From positions 3,343,501 to 3,407,500 of the forward strand of contig NZ_CP119075.1 in NCBI RefSeq assembly GCF_029023725.1: a stretch of 64,000 nucleotides of DNA. The letters run 5' to 3'. This stretch comes from Synoicihabitans lomoniglobus. GTDB taxonomy: Bacteria > Verrucomicrobiota > Verrucomicrobiia > Opitutales > Opitutaceae. A program made the position numbers and the translations under genes. Below are positions 35,401 to 43,509 of the stretch, one piece after another (position 1 is the stretch's first letter; each line of letters opens with the position of its first letter). The notes under the pieces were generated by a model. It saw nothing but the letters and a program-made list of their open reading frames with translations, was not told the origin of the DNA and did no database searches.

Positions 35401-36628
35401 ATAATCGCTCCGCCTGGCCGGCGGAGTCATAGTGGACATCCATATCGACCCGGACATGCACCACTTCGCCATTCGGTTTGATCACGCGGTATTCGACCGC
35501 TTCGTGAGACGACCCCGGGGCCGACGCCAGCCACTGATCCAAGCTGGCCATATGGACCGCCCGATCATCCGGATGGATACGGGAAATCAGCTCGTCCAGG
35601 GCCATGTCCGGATCGTTCCGATTCAGCCCCCAGATCCGGTAATGTTCGTCCGACCACGTGATCTTGCCGGTGGCGACCTCATATTCCCAACTTCCGGTCC
35701 GACTGATGCGTTGGGCGCGCTCGAGATTGGCGCGGTTATTCGCCAATTCCTGCTCTCTCTTTTTGCGTTCGCTGATGTCCTTCACCACCCCCCAGGCCCG
35801 GTCGGCTTTACCCGTGCGGTCGAACGCAAACTCTCCTCTCACTTCCAACCAACGCTGCGGCCCCTCCGGCAGCCGCACCCGGATTTCACATTCCACCACG
35901 TGTTGGTCGGTCGCGCCCCGCGTCAAGGTGCGATAAGCGAGATCCAGGTCATCCGGATGAACGCGTTCCAGCAATGCGTTCAAGTCCCCGGAAAACTCCC
36001 CCGGGGCAAAACCCCAAATTTCATCGTGCCGCCGCGTGCCCGCGATGTGTCCCGTCACCAAATTCCACTCAAACGAGCCCAAGTCGGAGCCTTCCTTCGC
36101 CAACCGCTGGCGAGCTTCATGAGACGCCAGCGCGCGCGTGCTTTTGCGCAGTTCAAACTGTGCCATCACTTGACGACTCAACGATTGCAGAGCCGTCACC
36201 TGCGCGGGACTCATCTCACGAGGCTCGCGGTCGATGACACACAGCGTGCCGATGGGAAGGTGCTGCGCGGTCAGCAAAGGAACCCCGAGGTAAAACCGAA
36301 CATGCGGATCACCGATCACCATGGGGTTATCCGCAAAACGCGGATCCACCGCCGTATCCGGCACCACCATCGCCTGGTCCGATTGGATGGTGTGAGCGCA
36401 AAACGAAATGAGCCGCGATGTTTCACGCACTGAAACTCCCAACCGCGATTTAAACCACTGCCGGTCTTCATCGATCAAGGTGATCAATGAAATCGGGGTC
36501 CCGCATATCTGGGCCGCCAAGACCGTGATATCGTCAAAATCCCGTTCAGCCCTGGTGTCCAGTTGCTCATACCCCCGCAATGCCTGCAAACGCTCGATCT
36601 CACGGGGGATGGGGGCAGGAGCGATCAT
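32489..36628 (-). CDS. Large hybrid histidine kinase: GAF-PAS(x4)-GAF-PAS-HisKA-HATPase-REC
   Basis: The 1379-residue protein contains an N-terminal GAF domain (about 20-165, typical FCAHTIQSDQAMVVPDT), four consecutive PAS/PAC units (about 170-680, marked by GVVKDISERKK, FGTSQDVTRRE, VVARDITEQRR and FKDVTERKL), a second GAF (about 700-870, HGVCNDSIPDA), another PAS, HisKA with GGVAHDFNNILAA (His about 1018), an ATPase domain (DSGCGID, GTGTGLGLATVFG) and a receiver (TDVVMPAGMTGWQ). No membrane segment is present. The first GAF resembles phytochrome-like stress sensors, but no bilin cysteine is evident. Multiple inputs suggest a signal integrator; the cognate output is unknown. Confidence 0.92.
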   Translation of the reverse strand: MIAPAPIPREIERLQALRGYEQLDTRAERDFDDITVLAAQICGTPISLITLIDEDRQWFKSRLGVSVRETSRLISFCAHTIQSDQAMVVPDTAVDPRFADNPMVIGDPHVRFYLGVPLLTAQHLPIGTLCVIDREPREMSPAQVTALQSLSRQVMAQFELRKSTRALASHEARQRLAKEGSDLGSFEWNLVTGHIAGTRRHDEIWGFAPGEFSGDLNALLERVHPDDLDLAYRTLTRGATDQHVVECEIRVRLPEGPQRWLEVRGEFAFDRTGKADRAWGVVKDISERKKREQELANNRANLERAQRISRTGSWEYEVATGKITWSDEHYRIWGLNRNDPDMALDELISRIHPDDRAVHMASLDQWLASAPGSSHEAVEYRVIKPNGEVVHVRVDMDVHYDSAGQAERLFGTSQDVTRREETQRALATSRRQMEAALASMTDALFITDTQGRLIEFNDAFLTFHRFKHESECGLTLADYPEIFDVFMADGTPAPAKMWVVARALRGETVTSAEYGVRRKDTGESWVGSYSFAPMRNEDGAIIGSVVVARDITEQRRMETQLVESERRYHTLFDEMDEGFCVIDVIFDEHDHPVDFRFLVTNPAFEVQTGLKNVEGETMRKLAPDLEEYWFETYGRVALTGESAQLVNWAEELSRWYDVYAFRFGPTEQRQVAVLFKDVTERKLAEQRIYKLNRVYLVLSEINQAITRESDQRAMLQDACRIAVEQGEFVLAWIGMREADAGGLTVVAHAGADEDTMAQVAALVSGGQIKCPFTRVAVESGEHGVCNDSIPDAVAGAASWGGGYRAMASLPLTQTGVVVGVLNLYADEAGVFDDAELQLLNDLAKDISFGLEVAGTERARVAATEALLQSESQLSNAMTLAKMGHWVYEIDSNLITLNDHIYRLYQTTVEQEGGYAMSPERFVERFLEPGDADGIKAEIEKARTTTDQHYTRDFEYGFRFGDGRRGRMAVRIFVVKDGRGRTVKIRGVSQDITAHRALEEQYRQSQKMDAIGQLAGGVAHDFNNILAAIMMQADLGAKEPATPAENMEAMAEIKEAARRASHLTRQLLAFGRRQIMQTTQLDLNRSVENMTQMLHRIVGEDVSLKLNLHPTPLLTRADSGMIDQVLLNLVVNARDAMPTGGLLIVETGLITLTENGDTDSPDLPPGDYVTLGVVDSGCGIDPEVKARIFEPFFTTKAPGTGTGLGLATVFGIVKQHGGAIDLRSETGEGSSFTVYLRSEKVRESDDAAIPVLPELKRGTETILLVEDDPSLRKLTKTVLVRQGYRVLEAGNGPEAVTMMDEATEKISLLLTDVVMPAGMTGWQLAQRLQARYPELRVIFTSGYSSDVAGREMVLKNRQNFIPKPCSADQLLRMVRTALDA

Positions 36629-36927
36629 CTAAAAGAAAGGGAAGCTGACCATCTCACGGTCACCGCTCCCCCGCTGACCCGAGCGGGAAAGCGACGGCGG
36701 TTAACACCGGGAAACGGTAATCGGCTGCCAAGCATCATAGGCTGTCGGTGCCCATCGCGCTATGGAAATCGTTCCGCCCAGCCGCGATGCGCGGACTCCA
36801 TTTTCGCCGGTTTCTCAGACTTCGATACATCCCCACCTATATCGACCGTTCCGCCGCCCACTTGAGTGCTACCGGCACGGCCGCCGCAGCTTTGCGGCCG
36901 CGGCGGATTAGTGCGTCCGGGTGGACC
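36629..36927. other. Gap between kinase and dehydrogenase genes
   Basis: This 299-bp gap separates the divergently read start of the large kinase (36628, minus strand) from the 3' end of the Ldh2-family gene. It holds a 7-bp GC hairpin at 36878-36900 (CGGCCGC/GCGGCCG) just after the dehydrogenase gene, without a T-run. Nothing else stands out. Confidence 0.4.
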
Positions 36928-38028
36928 CTACGACTCGACCGTTCGCATCGTCGCCGTATTCCATTCCGGTTGGCCGGCTTCCACCGCCAATTCGTTGAAT
37001 GCGGCGACTTCCGCCGCGCTAAACAACAGACCACCGGCTTCAGCACTCCGCGCGGCGGCTTGAGCTTCCAATTGCCCCGGCAAAATACACGTCTCGTTGC
37101 CATGGCTGAGCACATCGTCGATGACGGCCTTGACGTTCGCGGCCTGCGAACGACCGGCCGCGAAATTGCCACAGTTCATGGCATCGGGGTGCCAGACTTG
37201 GAAAAAGAAGGTGCAGGTGCCTTTTTCCTCCGGACCGACGTTGGTCCAGCGGTTGCGCAGCGTGGGCAGCGAACCGCCGATGTAAGCGCCGATCAGCTCG
37301 TTAATGAGGGAGAGTCCGTAGCCCTTGTGGGCGCCAAAGGGCATCAGAGCCTTCACCTGGGCGGGGTCCGTCGTGATCTGCCCATTCGCATCGACCGCAG
37401 CTTGAGGCGGGAGTTGCTTGCCTTCCCGAGCGAGTTGCTGAACCCGTCCCATCGCGATCACCGACGTCGCCCAGTCGATCACGATCGGGTAGCCCAGCGC
37501 ATCGGTGGTCGGCAGTCCCCACGAATGCGGGTTGGTGCCGAGCGTGGGGAACTTGCCGCCAAACGGCACGACCTCGGCGAGTGAAGCGGTGCAATTGGTG
37601 TAAGCCACATAGCCGCGCTGGGCGGCGTCCATCACATACCCACCGCCCCACAGGTAATGGAAGGCATTGTCGACCGAGACCATGCCCACGCCGTATTCAT
37701 CGGCGAGACGAATGGCCTCCTCGAGCGCCGCGTATCCCGTGGCCTGACCGAGTTTCCGGTTGGCATTCCAGGTTTTGGCCGCCGCAAACCGGGAGGGCTT
37801 TTCCTCGATTTCGACGTCGGCCACGCAACCCTGCGAACCCGTGCCAAACAAATGGTCGAGATGCAGCGCTTTGATCCCGTTGTGGGTGCGAATACCATGG
37901 CGCGAGGCCGAAGCGCACAACTTGGCGCCGGCGGCCGCTTCCTCCGCATTGAAGCCGCGGTGACGATAGGCCGCCTCCACGAGGGCGTTGTGATCGGATT
38001 CAGAAACGATGTAGAAGGTCTCGGGCAT
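36928..38028 (-). CDS. Ldh2-family NAD(P)-dependent oxidoreductase (malate/L-lactate/ureidoglycolate dehydrogenase type)
   Basis: The 366-residue protein belongs to the Ldh_2 superfamily, unrelated to classical Rossmann lactate dehydrogenases. Features are SRHGIRTHNGIKALHLDHL near 47-65, GYAALEEAIRLA, the NCTASLAEVVPFGG stretch, the GTNPHSWGLPT cofactor segment and GAHKGYGLSLINELIGAYIGG in the C-terminal half. Members oxidise 2-hydroxyacids such as malate, ureidoglycolate or 2,3-diketogulonate derivatives. It lies 12 bp downstream of a D-2-hydroxyacid dehydrogenase in one operon, suggesting interconversion of a 2-ketoacid from sugar catabolism. The exact substrate cannot be assigned. Confidence 0.88.
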   Translation of the reverse strand: MPETFYIVSESDHNALVEAAYRHRGFNAEEAAAGAKLCASASRHGIRTHNGIKALHLDHLFGTGSQGCVADVEIEEKPSRFAAAKTWNANRKLGQATGYAALEEAIRLADEYGVGMVSVDNAFHYLWGGGYVMDAAQRGYVAYTNCTASLAEVVPFGGKFPTLGTNPHSWGLPTTDALGYPIVIDWATSVIAMGRVQQLAREGKQLPPQAAVDANGQITTDPAQVKALMPFGAHKGYGLSLINELIGAYIGGSLPTLRNRWTNVGPEEKGTCTFFFQVWHPDAMNCGNFAAGRSQAANVKAVIDDVLSHGNETCILPGQLEAQAAARSAEAGGLLFSAAEVAAFNELAVEAGQPEWNTATMRTVES

Positions 38029-38040
38029 GGGGAAAGGGGA

Positions 38041-39027
38041 TCAGTCGAGTTTGCCGTTGGAAAACGGGATGTCGGGGTTCACTTGAGCGAGAGGTTTTTC
38101 GCCCCTGGCGACGTTGATGAGATTCTGCACCGCCTTGGTCGCCTGTCGCACGACACTCTCGGCCGTGCGGGATCCGATGTGAGGCGTGACCACGCAATTC
38201 GGGAGATTGATCAACGGGTGATCCGCGGGCGGCGGTTCTTCATCGAGCACATCGGTGCCGTAGCCTCCAACCTGCCCTGATTTCAACGCCACGGCCATAT
38301 CCGCCGTGTGCACGATTTCACCGCGGGCGCAGTTAAGGATCAATACCCCGGGTTTCATTTTGGCCATGGTCTCGGCACAGATCATCTCCCGGGTCTCGGG
38401 GGTGAGATTCGTGTGCAGTGAAATGTAATCCGATGCCGCGTAAATATCGTCCACCGACTCGGCCCGCGTGACGTTGTGCGAAGAGGCGAAGGCTTCGTCC
38501 CACCACACGTCGAACGCGATGATCTTCATGCCAAACGCATGCGCCCGGACCGCGACTTCCTTGCCGATGCGACCGAGACCGATGATGCCGATGGTCTTTT
38601 CCAGCAGCTCATGTCCGGTTTTGCGCTTCCACGTGCCCGCCCGGGTGGAGTCCGTGTGGAACAGCAGGTTTTTCTCCAGGGCCAACAAAAGCAGGAAAGT
38701 GTGTTCCGCCACCGTGGTATGATTCACGCCGGGCGTGAACAGCAGCGGAATACCTCTCTCGTTGCACGCGGCGACGTCGATTTTATCCACGCCGATACCG
38801 TATTTGGAAATCACCTTCAATCGGGGCTGCGCCTTCTCCAACACCGCGGTTGTGATTAAGTCATCACCACATATGTAAGCATCGATATCACCCACCAGAG
38901 CCAGGGTGTCGGCTTCGTTCAAGGGCCCGCGGGCCGTGACGATCTCCCAGCCCGTGTCGGCCAACAATTGATGATGCGGACCAGGGGTATCCTGGAACGA
39001 AGTGGTGGTGATAAGAACGCGAGGCAT
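38041..39027 (-). CDS. D-2-hydroxyacid dehydrogenase family protein
   Basis: The 328-residue protein has the two-domain fold of phosphoglycerate-dehydrogenase-like enzymes. It shows the substrate-loop KYGIGVDKID, the helix VAEHTFLLLLALEKN, the NAD-binding GIIGLGRIGKEVA, the conserved Arg in NCARGEIV, the Glu in DVLDEEPP and the catalytic His in VTPHIGSRT. It reduces a 2-keto acid to the D-hydroxyacid or the reverse. The start ATG 39027 is preceded by a promoter-like region with two dyads. It is first in the operon with the Ldh2-family gene. Confidence 0.92.
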   Translation of the reverse strand: MPRVLITTTSFQDTPGPHHQLLADTGWEIVTARGPLNEADTLALVGDIDAYICGDDLITTAVLEKAQPRLKVISKYGIGVDKIDVAACNERGIPLLFTPGVNHTTVAEHTFLLLLALEKNLLFHTDSTRAGTWKRKTGHELLEKTIGIIGLGRIGKEVAVRAHAFGMKIIAFDVWWDEAFASSHNVTRAESVDDIYAASDYISLHTNLTPETREMICAETMAKMKPGVLILNCARGEIVHTADMAVALKSGQVGGYGTDVLDEEPPPADHPLINLPNCVVTPHIGSRTAESVVRQATKAVQNLINVARGEKPLAQVNPDIPFSNGKLD

Positions 39028-39066
39028 GGGATTGAACTAAGTGGTTAAAATCGGGGGTGAACTTTA

Positions 39067-39130
39067 CGCGATTCATCGCGATTGAGCGCAGGCATTAATC
39101 CGCATATCGAGTGTTATTTTGCGCAACACT
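39067..39130. promoter_or_regulatory. Two dyads upstream of the hydroxyacid dehydrogenase operon
   Basis: CGCGA-TTCA-TCGCG (39067-39080) and AGTGTT-9 bp-AACACT (39110-39130) lie in the 116-bp gap upstream of the dehydrogenase pair and downstream of the sigma-54 activator gene. The first is 40 bp from the start codon and may be an operator. The second could instead be a weak transcript-end hairpin, but no T-run follows. The role is inferred from symmetry only. Confidence 0.3.
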
Positions 39131-39143
39131 ATCGCGATGTCAC

Positions 39144-40679
39144 TTATCTTCGTCCGCGCTTCAATGGCGCCGCCGGCAACCGCGCCCGCACCGTGCGACG
39201 ATCAAGCTGCAGACGCTTGGACGCCTCCTCCACCGTGCCACTCAGGGCAAAAACCCGCCGGGTGTAATGCGTCAGCAACGCTTCGGCCGACAAGCCTCCG
39301 GTCGCGACCGCATCCAACCAATCGTCCGTGCGTCCCATGGCTTCGGCCGGCCGATACGTTGCCCGAACCAAGAGATTGCGCATACACTGCTCCAGCTCCC
39401 GGAAGTTTCCCGCCCACGGGTAATGCGGCCCCAGATTTTGTTCGATCCATCGCTGGGCTTCACGCGCAAAATCTGCACTCTCCGCCACCCCAACCAAACG
39501 ACTCGCAATCGCCGCCACCATGATACCGAGATCGGCCTCACAATCGTCGAGCTGCTCCCGCAGCGTGGGCGTGTGAATGAGATCGGAACACAGGCGGTAG
39601 TAAAAATCCTCCCGGAATCGCCCCGCCCGCATCAGACCGACCAGATCCTGATGCGTCGCGGCGATGATCTTTCCCTGAAACTCGCGCGAATCCGTGTCAC
39701 CAAGTCGCTGATACGTGCGGGACTGCAGCACCCGCAGAAGCTTCACCTGAATCGAAGCGTCCACATCGCCGATTTCGTCCAAAAAGACACTGCCGGTCGC
39801 GGGGCACTGTTCCATCCACCCCGCACGATCCGCCACCGCGCCCGTAAACGCACCACGACGGTGCCCAAACAGTTCCGACTCGATCAAAGTCGGAGAAAGC
39901 GCGGACAAATTCAGGGCATAAAAGGCCTCGGTGAAACTTTCGGAAAACCCGCCTCCCCGGGGGTTGTAGGGCACGTAACGGGAAAACGAAATCGCCCGGG
40001 CCACGAGTTCCTTGCCCGTGCCCGACGCCCCCGTGATCAACGTGGCAAAATCCCCCATCCGATTGAACAACACCCGCCGATACCGACTCAGGTCGTGCGA
40101 AAAAATGGACTGCCAAATCGCCGCCCGCAATCGCGCCATCGGAGCTGAACCTCCCACGAGCGAATGAAACACATGATGAAACGCCCGCCGAATCTGAAAC
40201 GCACAGGCGAACAAATGATCCGGATCGAATCCATGATCATCCCCCAAGCCCGGCAGACCGAAATACCACTCCGCCTCCGCGCGAAACTTTCGATAAAACC
40301 CCGGTCGCAACGCATCCCGATCGCCTTGCCGAGCCCGCTCAATCACGCCGTCAAACTGCACCGCGTAACTCTGATACAACCAGAACCCCACCATCTCGAT
40401 GTAACGTGTGCGATCACGCTCCGCTACCCGACCTTTCGTCGACCATGCTCCCCGCACGCGTTCAATGACTTCACCACACCGTGCGGTGAGTCTTCGATGA
40501 TTGAAGTGAAGCGCTTTCTGAGGGGGCTGGGTATTCCACGCCGACCCCGTTTCATCAAACTCGTCGCCCAGGGCATCTCGTTCGCAGGCGATGCGCTCCG
40601 GCGTGAAGGGATTCGTGGCGTTCAATCGCACAATCGAATCCGCAAAAGTTGCTTCGGAGTCGGGAAATAGATCTTTCAT
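39144..40679 (-). CDS. Sigma-54-dependent transcriptional activator
   Basis: The 511-residue protein has an N-terminal domain of about 190 residues unlike receiver, GAF or PAS, then an AAA+ domain with Walker A GASGTGKELVARAI, the sigma-54 contact motif GAFTGA, Walker B GSVFLDEIGD and the arginine-finger region FREDFYYRLCSDLIHTP, and a Fis-like C-terminal helix-turn-helix (GTVEEASKRLQLDRRTVRARL, extreme C-terminus). All parts needed for open-complex remodelling at RpoN promoters are present. It is divergent from the VIT/vWA gene, in front of which a -24/-12 match is found, so that gene is the likely target. The inducing signal is unknown. Confidence 0.92.
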   Translation of the reverse strand: MKDLFPDSEATFADSIVRLNATNPFTPERIACERDALGDEFDETGSAWNTQPPQKALHFNHRRLTARCGEVIERVRGAWSTKGRVAERDRTRYIEMVGFWLYQSYAVQFDGVIERARQGDRDALRPGFYRKFRAEAEWYFGLPGLGDDHGFDPDHLFACAFQIRRAFHHVFHSLVGGSAPMARLRAAIWQSIFSHDLSRYRRVLFNRMGDFATLITGASGTGKELVARAISFSRYVPYNPRGGGFSESFTEAFYALNLSALSPTLIESELFGHRRGAFTGAVADRAGWMEQCPATGSVFLDEIGDVDASIQVKLLRVLQSRTYQRLGDTDSREFQGKIIAATHQDLVGLMRAGRFREDFYYRLCSDLIHTPTLREQLDDCEADLGIMVAAIASRLVGVAESADFAREAQRWIEQNLGPHYPWAGNFRELEQCMRNLLVRATYRPAEAMGRTDDWLDAVATGGLSAEALLTHYTRRVFALSGTVEEASKRLQLDRRTVRARLPAAPLKRGRR

Positions 40680-40684
40680 ACCTA

Positions 40685-40717
40685 TTTTGTATTTTTAATA
40701 GTCACGTTTTGTATTTT
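40685..40717. promoter_or_regulatory. Direct repeats upstream of the sigma-54 activator gene
   Basis: TTTTGTATTTT occurs at 40685-40695 and again at 40707-40717, exactly 22 bp apart, in an unusually AT-rich pocket of this GC-rich window. Two identical sites two helical turns apart suit an enhancer or autoregulatory binding site placed about 75-110 bp before the -24/-12 element at 40793. The function is inferred. Confidence 0.4.
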
Positions 40718-40792
40718 AAAGACATTTTATAAATCCGGCAGTTATTTTTATTTAGCTACTGTCCAGATACTTAAGTTATATATCTCCTTGAG

Positions 40793-40808
40793 TGGCATCA
40801 CCTGAGCA
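40793..40808 (+). promoter_or_regulatory. Candidate sigma-54 (-24/-12) promoter of the VIT/vWA gene
   Basis: TGGCATCACCTGAGCA has the invariant GG and GC at the required spacing, matches the -24 box TGGCAC in 5 of 6 positions, and is weaker at -12 (GAGCA against TTGCA). A start of transcription near 40819 would leave about 30 nt before ATG 40850. A sigma-54 activator gene lies divergently next to it. Matches of this quality also arise by chance, so the context is the main support. Confidence 0.5.
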
Positions 40809-40849
40809 AAGGCAGGTTTCGTTGGTTCAACTTCAACCCCCAACGAGAT

Positions 40850-42889
40850 ATGAAAACCAAATCCATCCTGCTCAGCTCCGTTATCGCCATCGCGACAACG
40901 CTCTTCACCGCCGCCCCGGTCTCCGCCGGCGGCACCCTCACTCCGGTGGAATCGAGCCACGCACCGATTCAGATCCGCACCCATCAGGTCAATGTGACCA
41001 TCAACAACGGGTTCGCTCAAACCGAGGTTCTCCAGACCTTCTTCAATCCCAACCCCAACGACATCGAGGCGGTCTACTCCTTTCCGGTCCCGACCGGCGC
41101 GAGCCTCTCCGAGATCTCCATCAACAACGGTGAGAAGATCCTCAACGGCGAGGTCCTCCCCCGCGCCGAAGCACAGACTGTTTACGAAGAGGAAAAGGCC
41201 GCCGGCAACGACGCCGGCCTCGGCTCCAAACACAGCTACCAGTCCTTCGAGTTCAAGGTCACGCCCGTGCGCGCCGGCGCCGAAGCGCACCTGCGTTTCG
41301 TCTACTACCAGCCTCTCGAAATCGACACCGGCATGGGCCGCTACGTCTATCCTCTTGAGGAGGGGGGCACGGACGAGGTCGCGCAGAGTTTCTGGTCGTC
41401 CAACGACCAGGTCGAGGGCGAGCTCCGCTTCAACGTCGAGCTCAAGTCCGCCGTGCCCGTCGATGCCCTGCGCGTGCCCGGCTTCGAGAACGTCGCCACC
41501 ATCCAGAATCTGGATACGGGCCACCATCGCGTGACGCTCAGCCAGCCCGGCGCCCGCCTCAACCGCGACTTCGTGCTCTACTACCGCCTCGCCGACAACC
41601 TGCCCGGTCGCGTCGAGGTCATCCCCTACCGCGCCGCTGCCGACCAGCCCGGCACGTTCATGATGGTGGTCACGCCCGGCGTCGACCTGCAGCCGCTCAA
41701 CCAAGGAGCCGACTACGCGTTCGTGCTCGATACGTCCGGTTCCATGCAGGGCAAGATTCACACCCTCGCCGAAGGCGTTTCGCAGGGTCTGGGCCAGATG
41801 TCGGCCCAGGATCGATTTCGCATCATCGAATTCGGCAATCGTGCCAAGGAGGTCATGGGATGGACCGCCGCCACTCCCGCCGCTGTCCAAGCTGCTGTTG
41901 AGCGAGTTAAAGCCCTCCAACCACGTGGAGGCACAAATATATACGAAGGCCTTGAACTGGGCCTCCGAGGCCTTGACGCCGATCGCGCAACGAGCGTTGT
42001 CCTCGTTACCGATGGCGTCACCAATCAAGGCATTGTTGAACCCGCCAAGTTCCACCAACTCGTCAGCCAATACGACATCCGGATCTTCGGTTTCCTCATG
42101 GGCAACAGCGCCAACTGGCCGCTCATGCGCACCATCGCCGACGCCACCGGCGGTTTCTACGCGGGCGTCAGCAACGCCGACGACATCGTCGGCCAGATCC
42201 TTCTGGCAAAGTCCAAAATAACCCACGAGGCGATGCATGACGCGTCGTTCAAATTCAGCGGGGCGCGTGTCTTCGATACCACCGGCGACAACCCCAAGAA
42301 AATCTACCGCGGCCAACAGCAGGTCATCTTCGGTCGCTATGAAAAATCCGGCCCCGCCACGGTCAAATTGCACGCCCGCCTCACCGGCGAGGACAAGGTT
42401 TACACCACCGACTTCGTCTTCCCCGAGGTCGACACCGACAATCCCGAGATCGAACGCCTCTGGGCCATGGCGCAGATCGAGCAGATCGAGCTCAAGGCCA
42501 ACACCGGGCAAATGCCGGTGAGCGAGTCCGACGACGCCATCACGCACCTCGGGGTGCACTACCAGATCGTGACCGACCACACCTCCATGGTGGTCCTCGA
42601 CGATGAGACCTTTGCCCGCCGCGGCATCGACCGGCGCAACCAACAACGCGTCGGTCTGGAGCGCACCGCGCAAAGTGCCCGCGCCGCCCAACCCGTCAAA
42701 AGCTACCGCGTCGACACCGCCCAGCCGACCTACACGCAGCCCGCTCCTCATGTGAGTCACCAGGGAGGCGGCGGTGGCGGCGGCGCGCTCGAACGCCAAG
42801 ACGTCGTGATGCTCACCTTCATCGCCCTGTTGCTCTGGGCCACCAAACTCAGCCGCAACGCGATGAAGCGCACCAAGCGCCAGGGTTGA
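40850..42889 (+). CDS. VIT and vWA domain surface protein with Gly-rich C-terminal membrane tail
   Basis: The 679-residue protein has a signal peptide (about 1-26, ending VSAGG), a VIT domain (about 35-165, IRTHQVNVTINNGFAQTEV, YSFPVPTGASL, YEEEKAAG), a vWA domain from about 290 with MIDAS motif DTSGSM (Asp about 294) and LVTDGVTNQG, then a linker, seven consecutive glycines at about 639-645, one hydrophobic helix and a basic end (RNAMKRTKR). Gly-rich stretch, helix and basic tail form the GlyGly-CTERM-like sorting signal recognised by rhombosortases, and a rhombosortase-family gene follows. Related VIT/vWA proteins are targets of sortases. It is probably a surface-anchored adhesion or secretion-related protein. 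Confidence 0.88.
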   Translation: MKTKSILLSSVIAIATTLFTAAPVSAGGTLTPVESSHAPIQIRTHQVNVTINNGFAQTEVLQTFFNPNPNDIEAVYSFPVPTGASLSEISINNGEKILNGEVLPRAEAQTVYEEEKAAGNDAGLGSKHSYQSFEFKVTPVRAGAEAHLRFVYYQPLEIDTGMGRYVYPLEEGGTDEVAQSFWSSNDQVEGELRFNVELKSAVPVDALRVPGFENVATIQNLDTGHHRVTLSQPGARLNRDFVLYYRLADNLPGRVEVIPYRAAADQPGTFMMVVTPGVDLQPLNQGADYAFVLDTSGSMQGKIHTLAEGVSQGLGQMSAQDRFRIIEFGNRAKEVMGWTAATPAAVQAAVERVKALQPRGGTNIYEGLELGLRGLDADRATSVVLVTDGVTNQGIVEPAKFHQLVSQYDIRIFGFLMGNSANWPLMRTIADATGGFYAGVSNADDIVGQILLAKSKITHEAMHDASFKFSGARVFDTTGDNPKKIYRGQQQVIFGRYEKSGPATVKLHARLTGEDKVYTTDFVFPEVDTDNPEIERLWAMAQIEQIELKANTGQMPVSESDDAITHLGVHYQIVTDHTSMVVLDDETFARRGIDRRNQQRVGLERTAQSARAAQPVKSYRVDTAQPTYTQPAPHVSHQGGGGGGGALERQDVVMLTFIALLLWATKLSRNAMKRTKRQG

Positions 42890-42942
42890 AGCCGTGCTGA
42901 ACCGACCGGGCGGGTGCCCCATGCTCCCGCCCGGTCAAACCC

Positions 42943-43509
42943 GTTTCTCACCGTAGGCTGCGAGCTTGTTCGCGCTCCGCATCCACCACGCCGCCAAGCG
43001 CGAGCAAGCTCGCTGCCTACCCTACCTCCCGAGCGCGAAACGTCTCCCTCACCTAACCCGAACATCGCGTTCACCCCGTCCGCCATTCCATTCGCTCCCC
43101 GTTTCTCACCGTAGGCTGCGAGCTTGCTCGCGCTCCGCATCCACCACGCCACCAAGCGCGAGCAAGCTCGCTGCCTACCCTACCTCCCGAGCATGAAACG
43201 TCTCCCTCACCTCACCCGAACATCGCGTTCACCCCGTCCGCCATTCCATTCGCTCCCCGTTTCTCAACGTAGGCTGCGAGCTTGCTCGCGCTCCGCATCC
43301 ACCACTCCGCCAAGCGCGAGCAAGCTCGCTGCCTACCCTACCTCCCGAGCGTGAAACGTCTCCCTCACCTCACCCGAACATCGCGTTCACCCCGTCCGCC
43401 ATTCCATTCGCTCCCCGTTTCTCACCGTAGGCTGCGAGCTTGCTCGCGCTCCGCATCCACCACGCCGCCAAGCGCGAGCAAGCTCGCTGCCTACCCACCC
43501 CTCCCGACC
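42943..43509. repeat. Four 158-bp tandem repeats, each with a long REP-like palindrome
   Basis: Units begin at 42943, 43101, 43259 and 43417, exactly 158 bp apart, the last running into the rhombosortase gene. Each has a 24-nt arm starting GTAGGCTGCGAGCTTG, a 20-nt loop and a 24-nt complementary arm ending GCTGCCTAC (42953-43020, 43111-43178, 43269-43336, 43427-43494), with one internal mismatch and one more in unit 1. The second part of each unit (such as CGAGCATGAAACGTCTCCCT in unit 2) resembles the start of the rhombosortase gene, so the units look like duplicated and decayed gene-start segments. Transcribed, the arms form strong hairpins. Confidence 0.9.

Noticed and set aside
36878..36900. 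Intrinsic terminator after the Ldh2-family gene
   Set aside because: A 7-bp GC stem is present, but no T-run follows on the minus strand.
40748..42922. Long minus-strand open frame (724 codons) opposite the VIT/vWA gene
   Set aside because: It mirrors a gene with clear domains, signal peptide and MIDAS motif; high GC third positions leave the antisense frame open. Its translation has biased composition and no motif.
43282..43509. Upstream extension of the rhombosortase frame through the repeats
   Set aside because: The frame is open only by chance; 158 bp is not a multiple of three, so each repeat is read in a different frame, and the family N-terminus begins at 43510.
42943..43509. CRISPR array
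   Set aside because: The repeats are 158 bp, directly adjoining, with no variable spacers and no cas genes.
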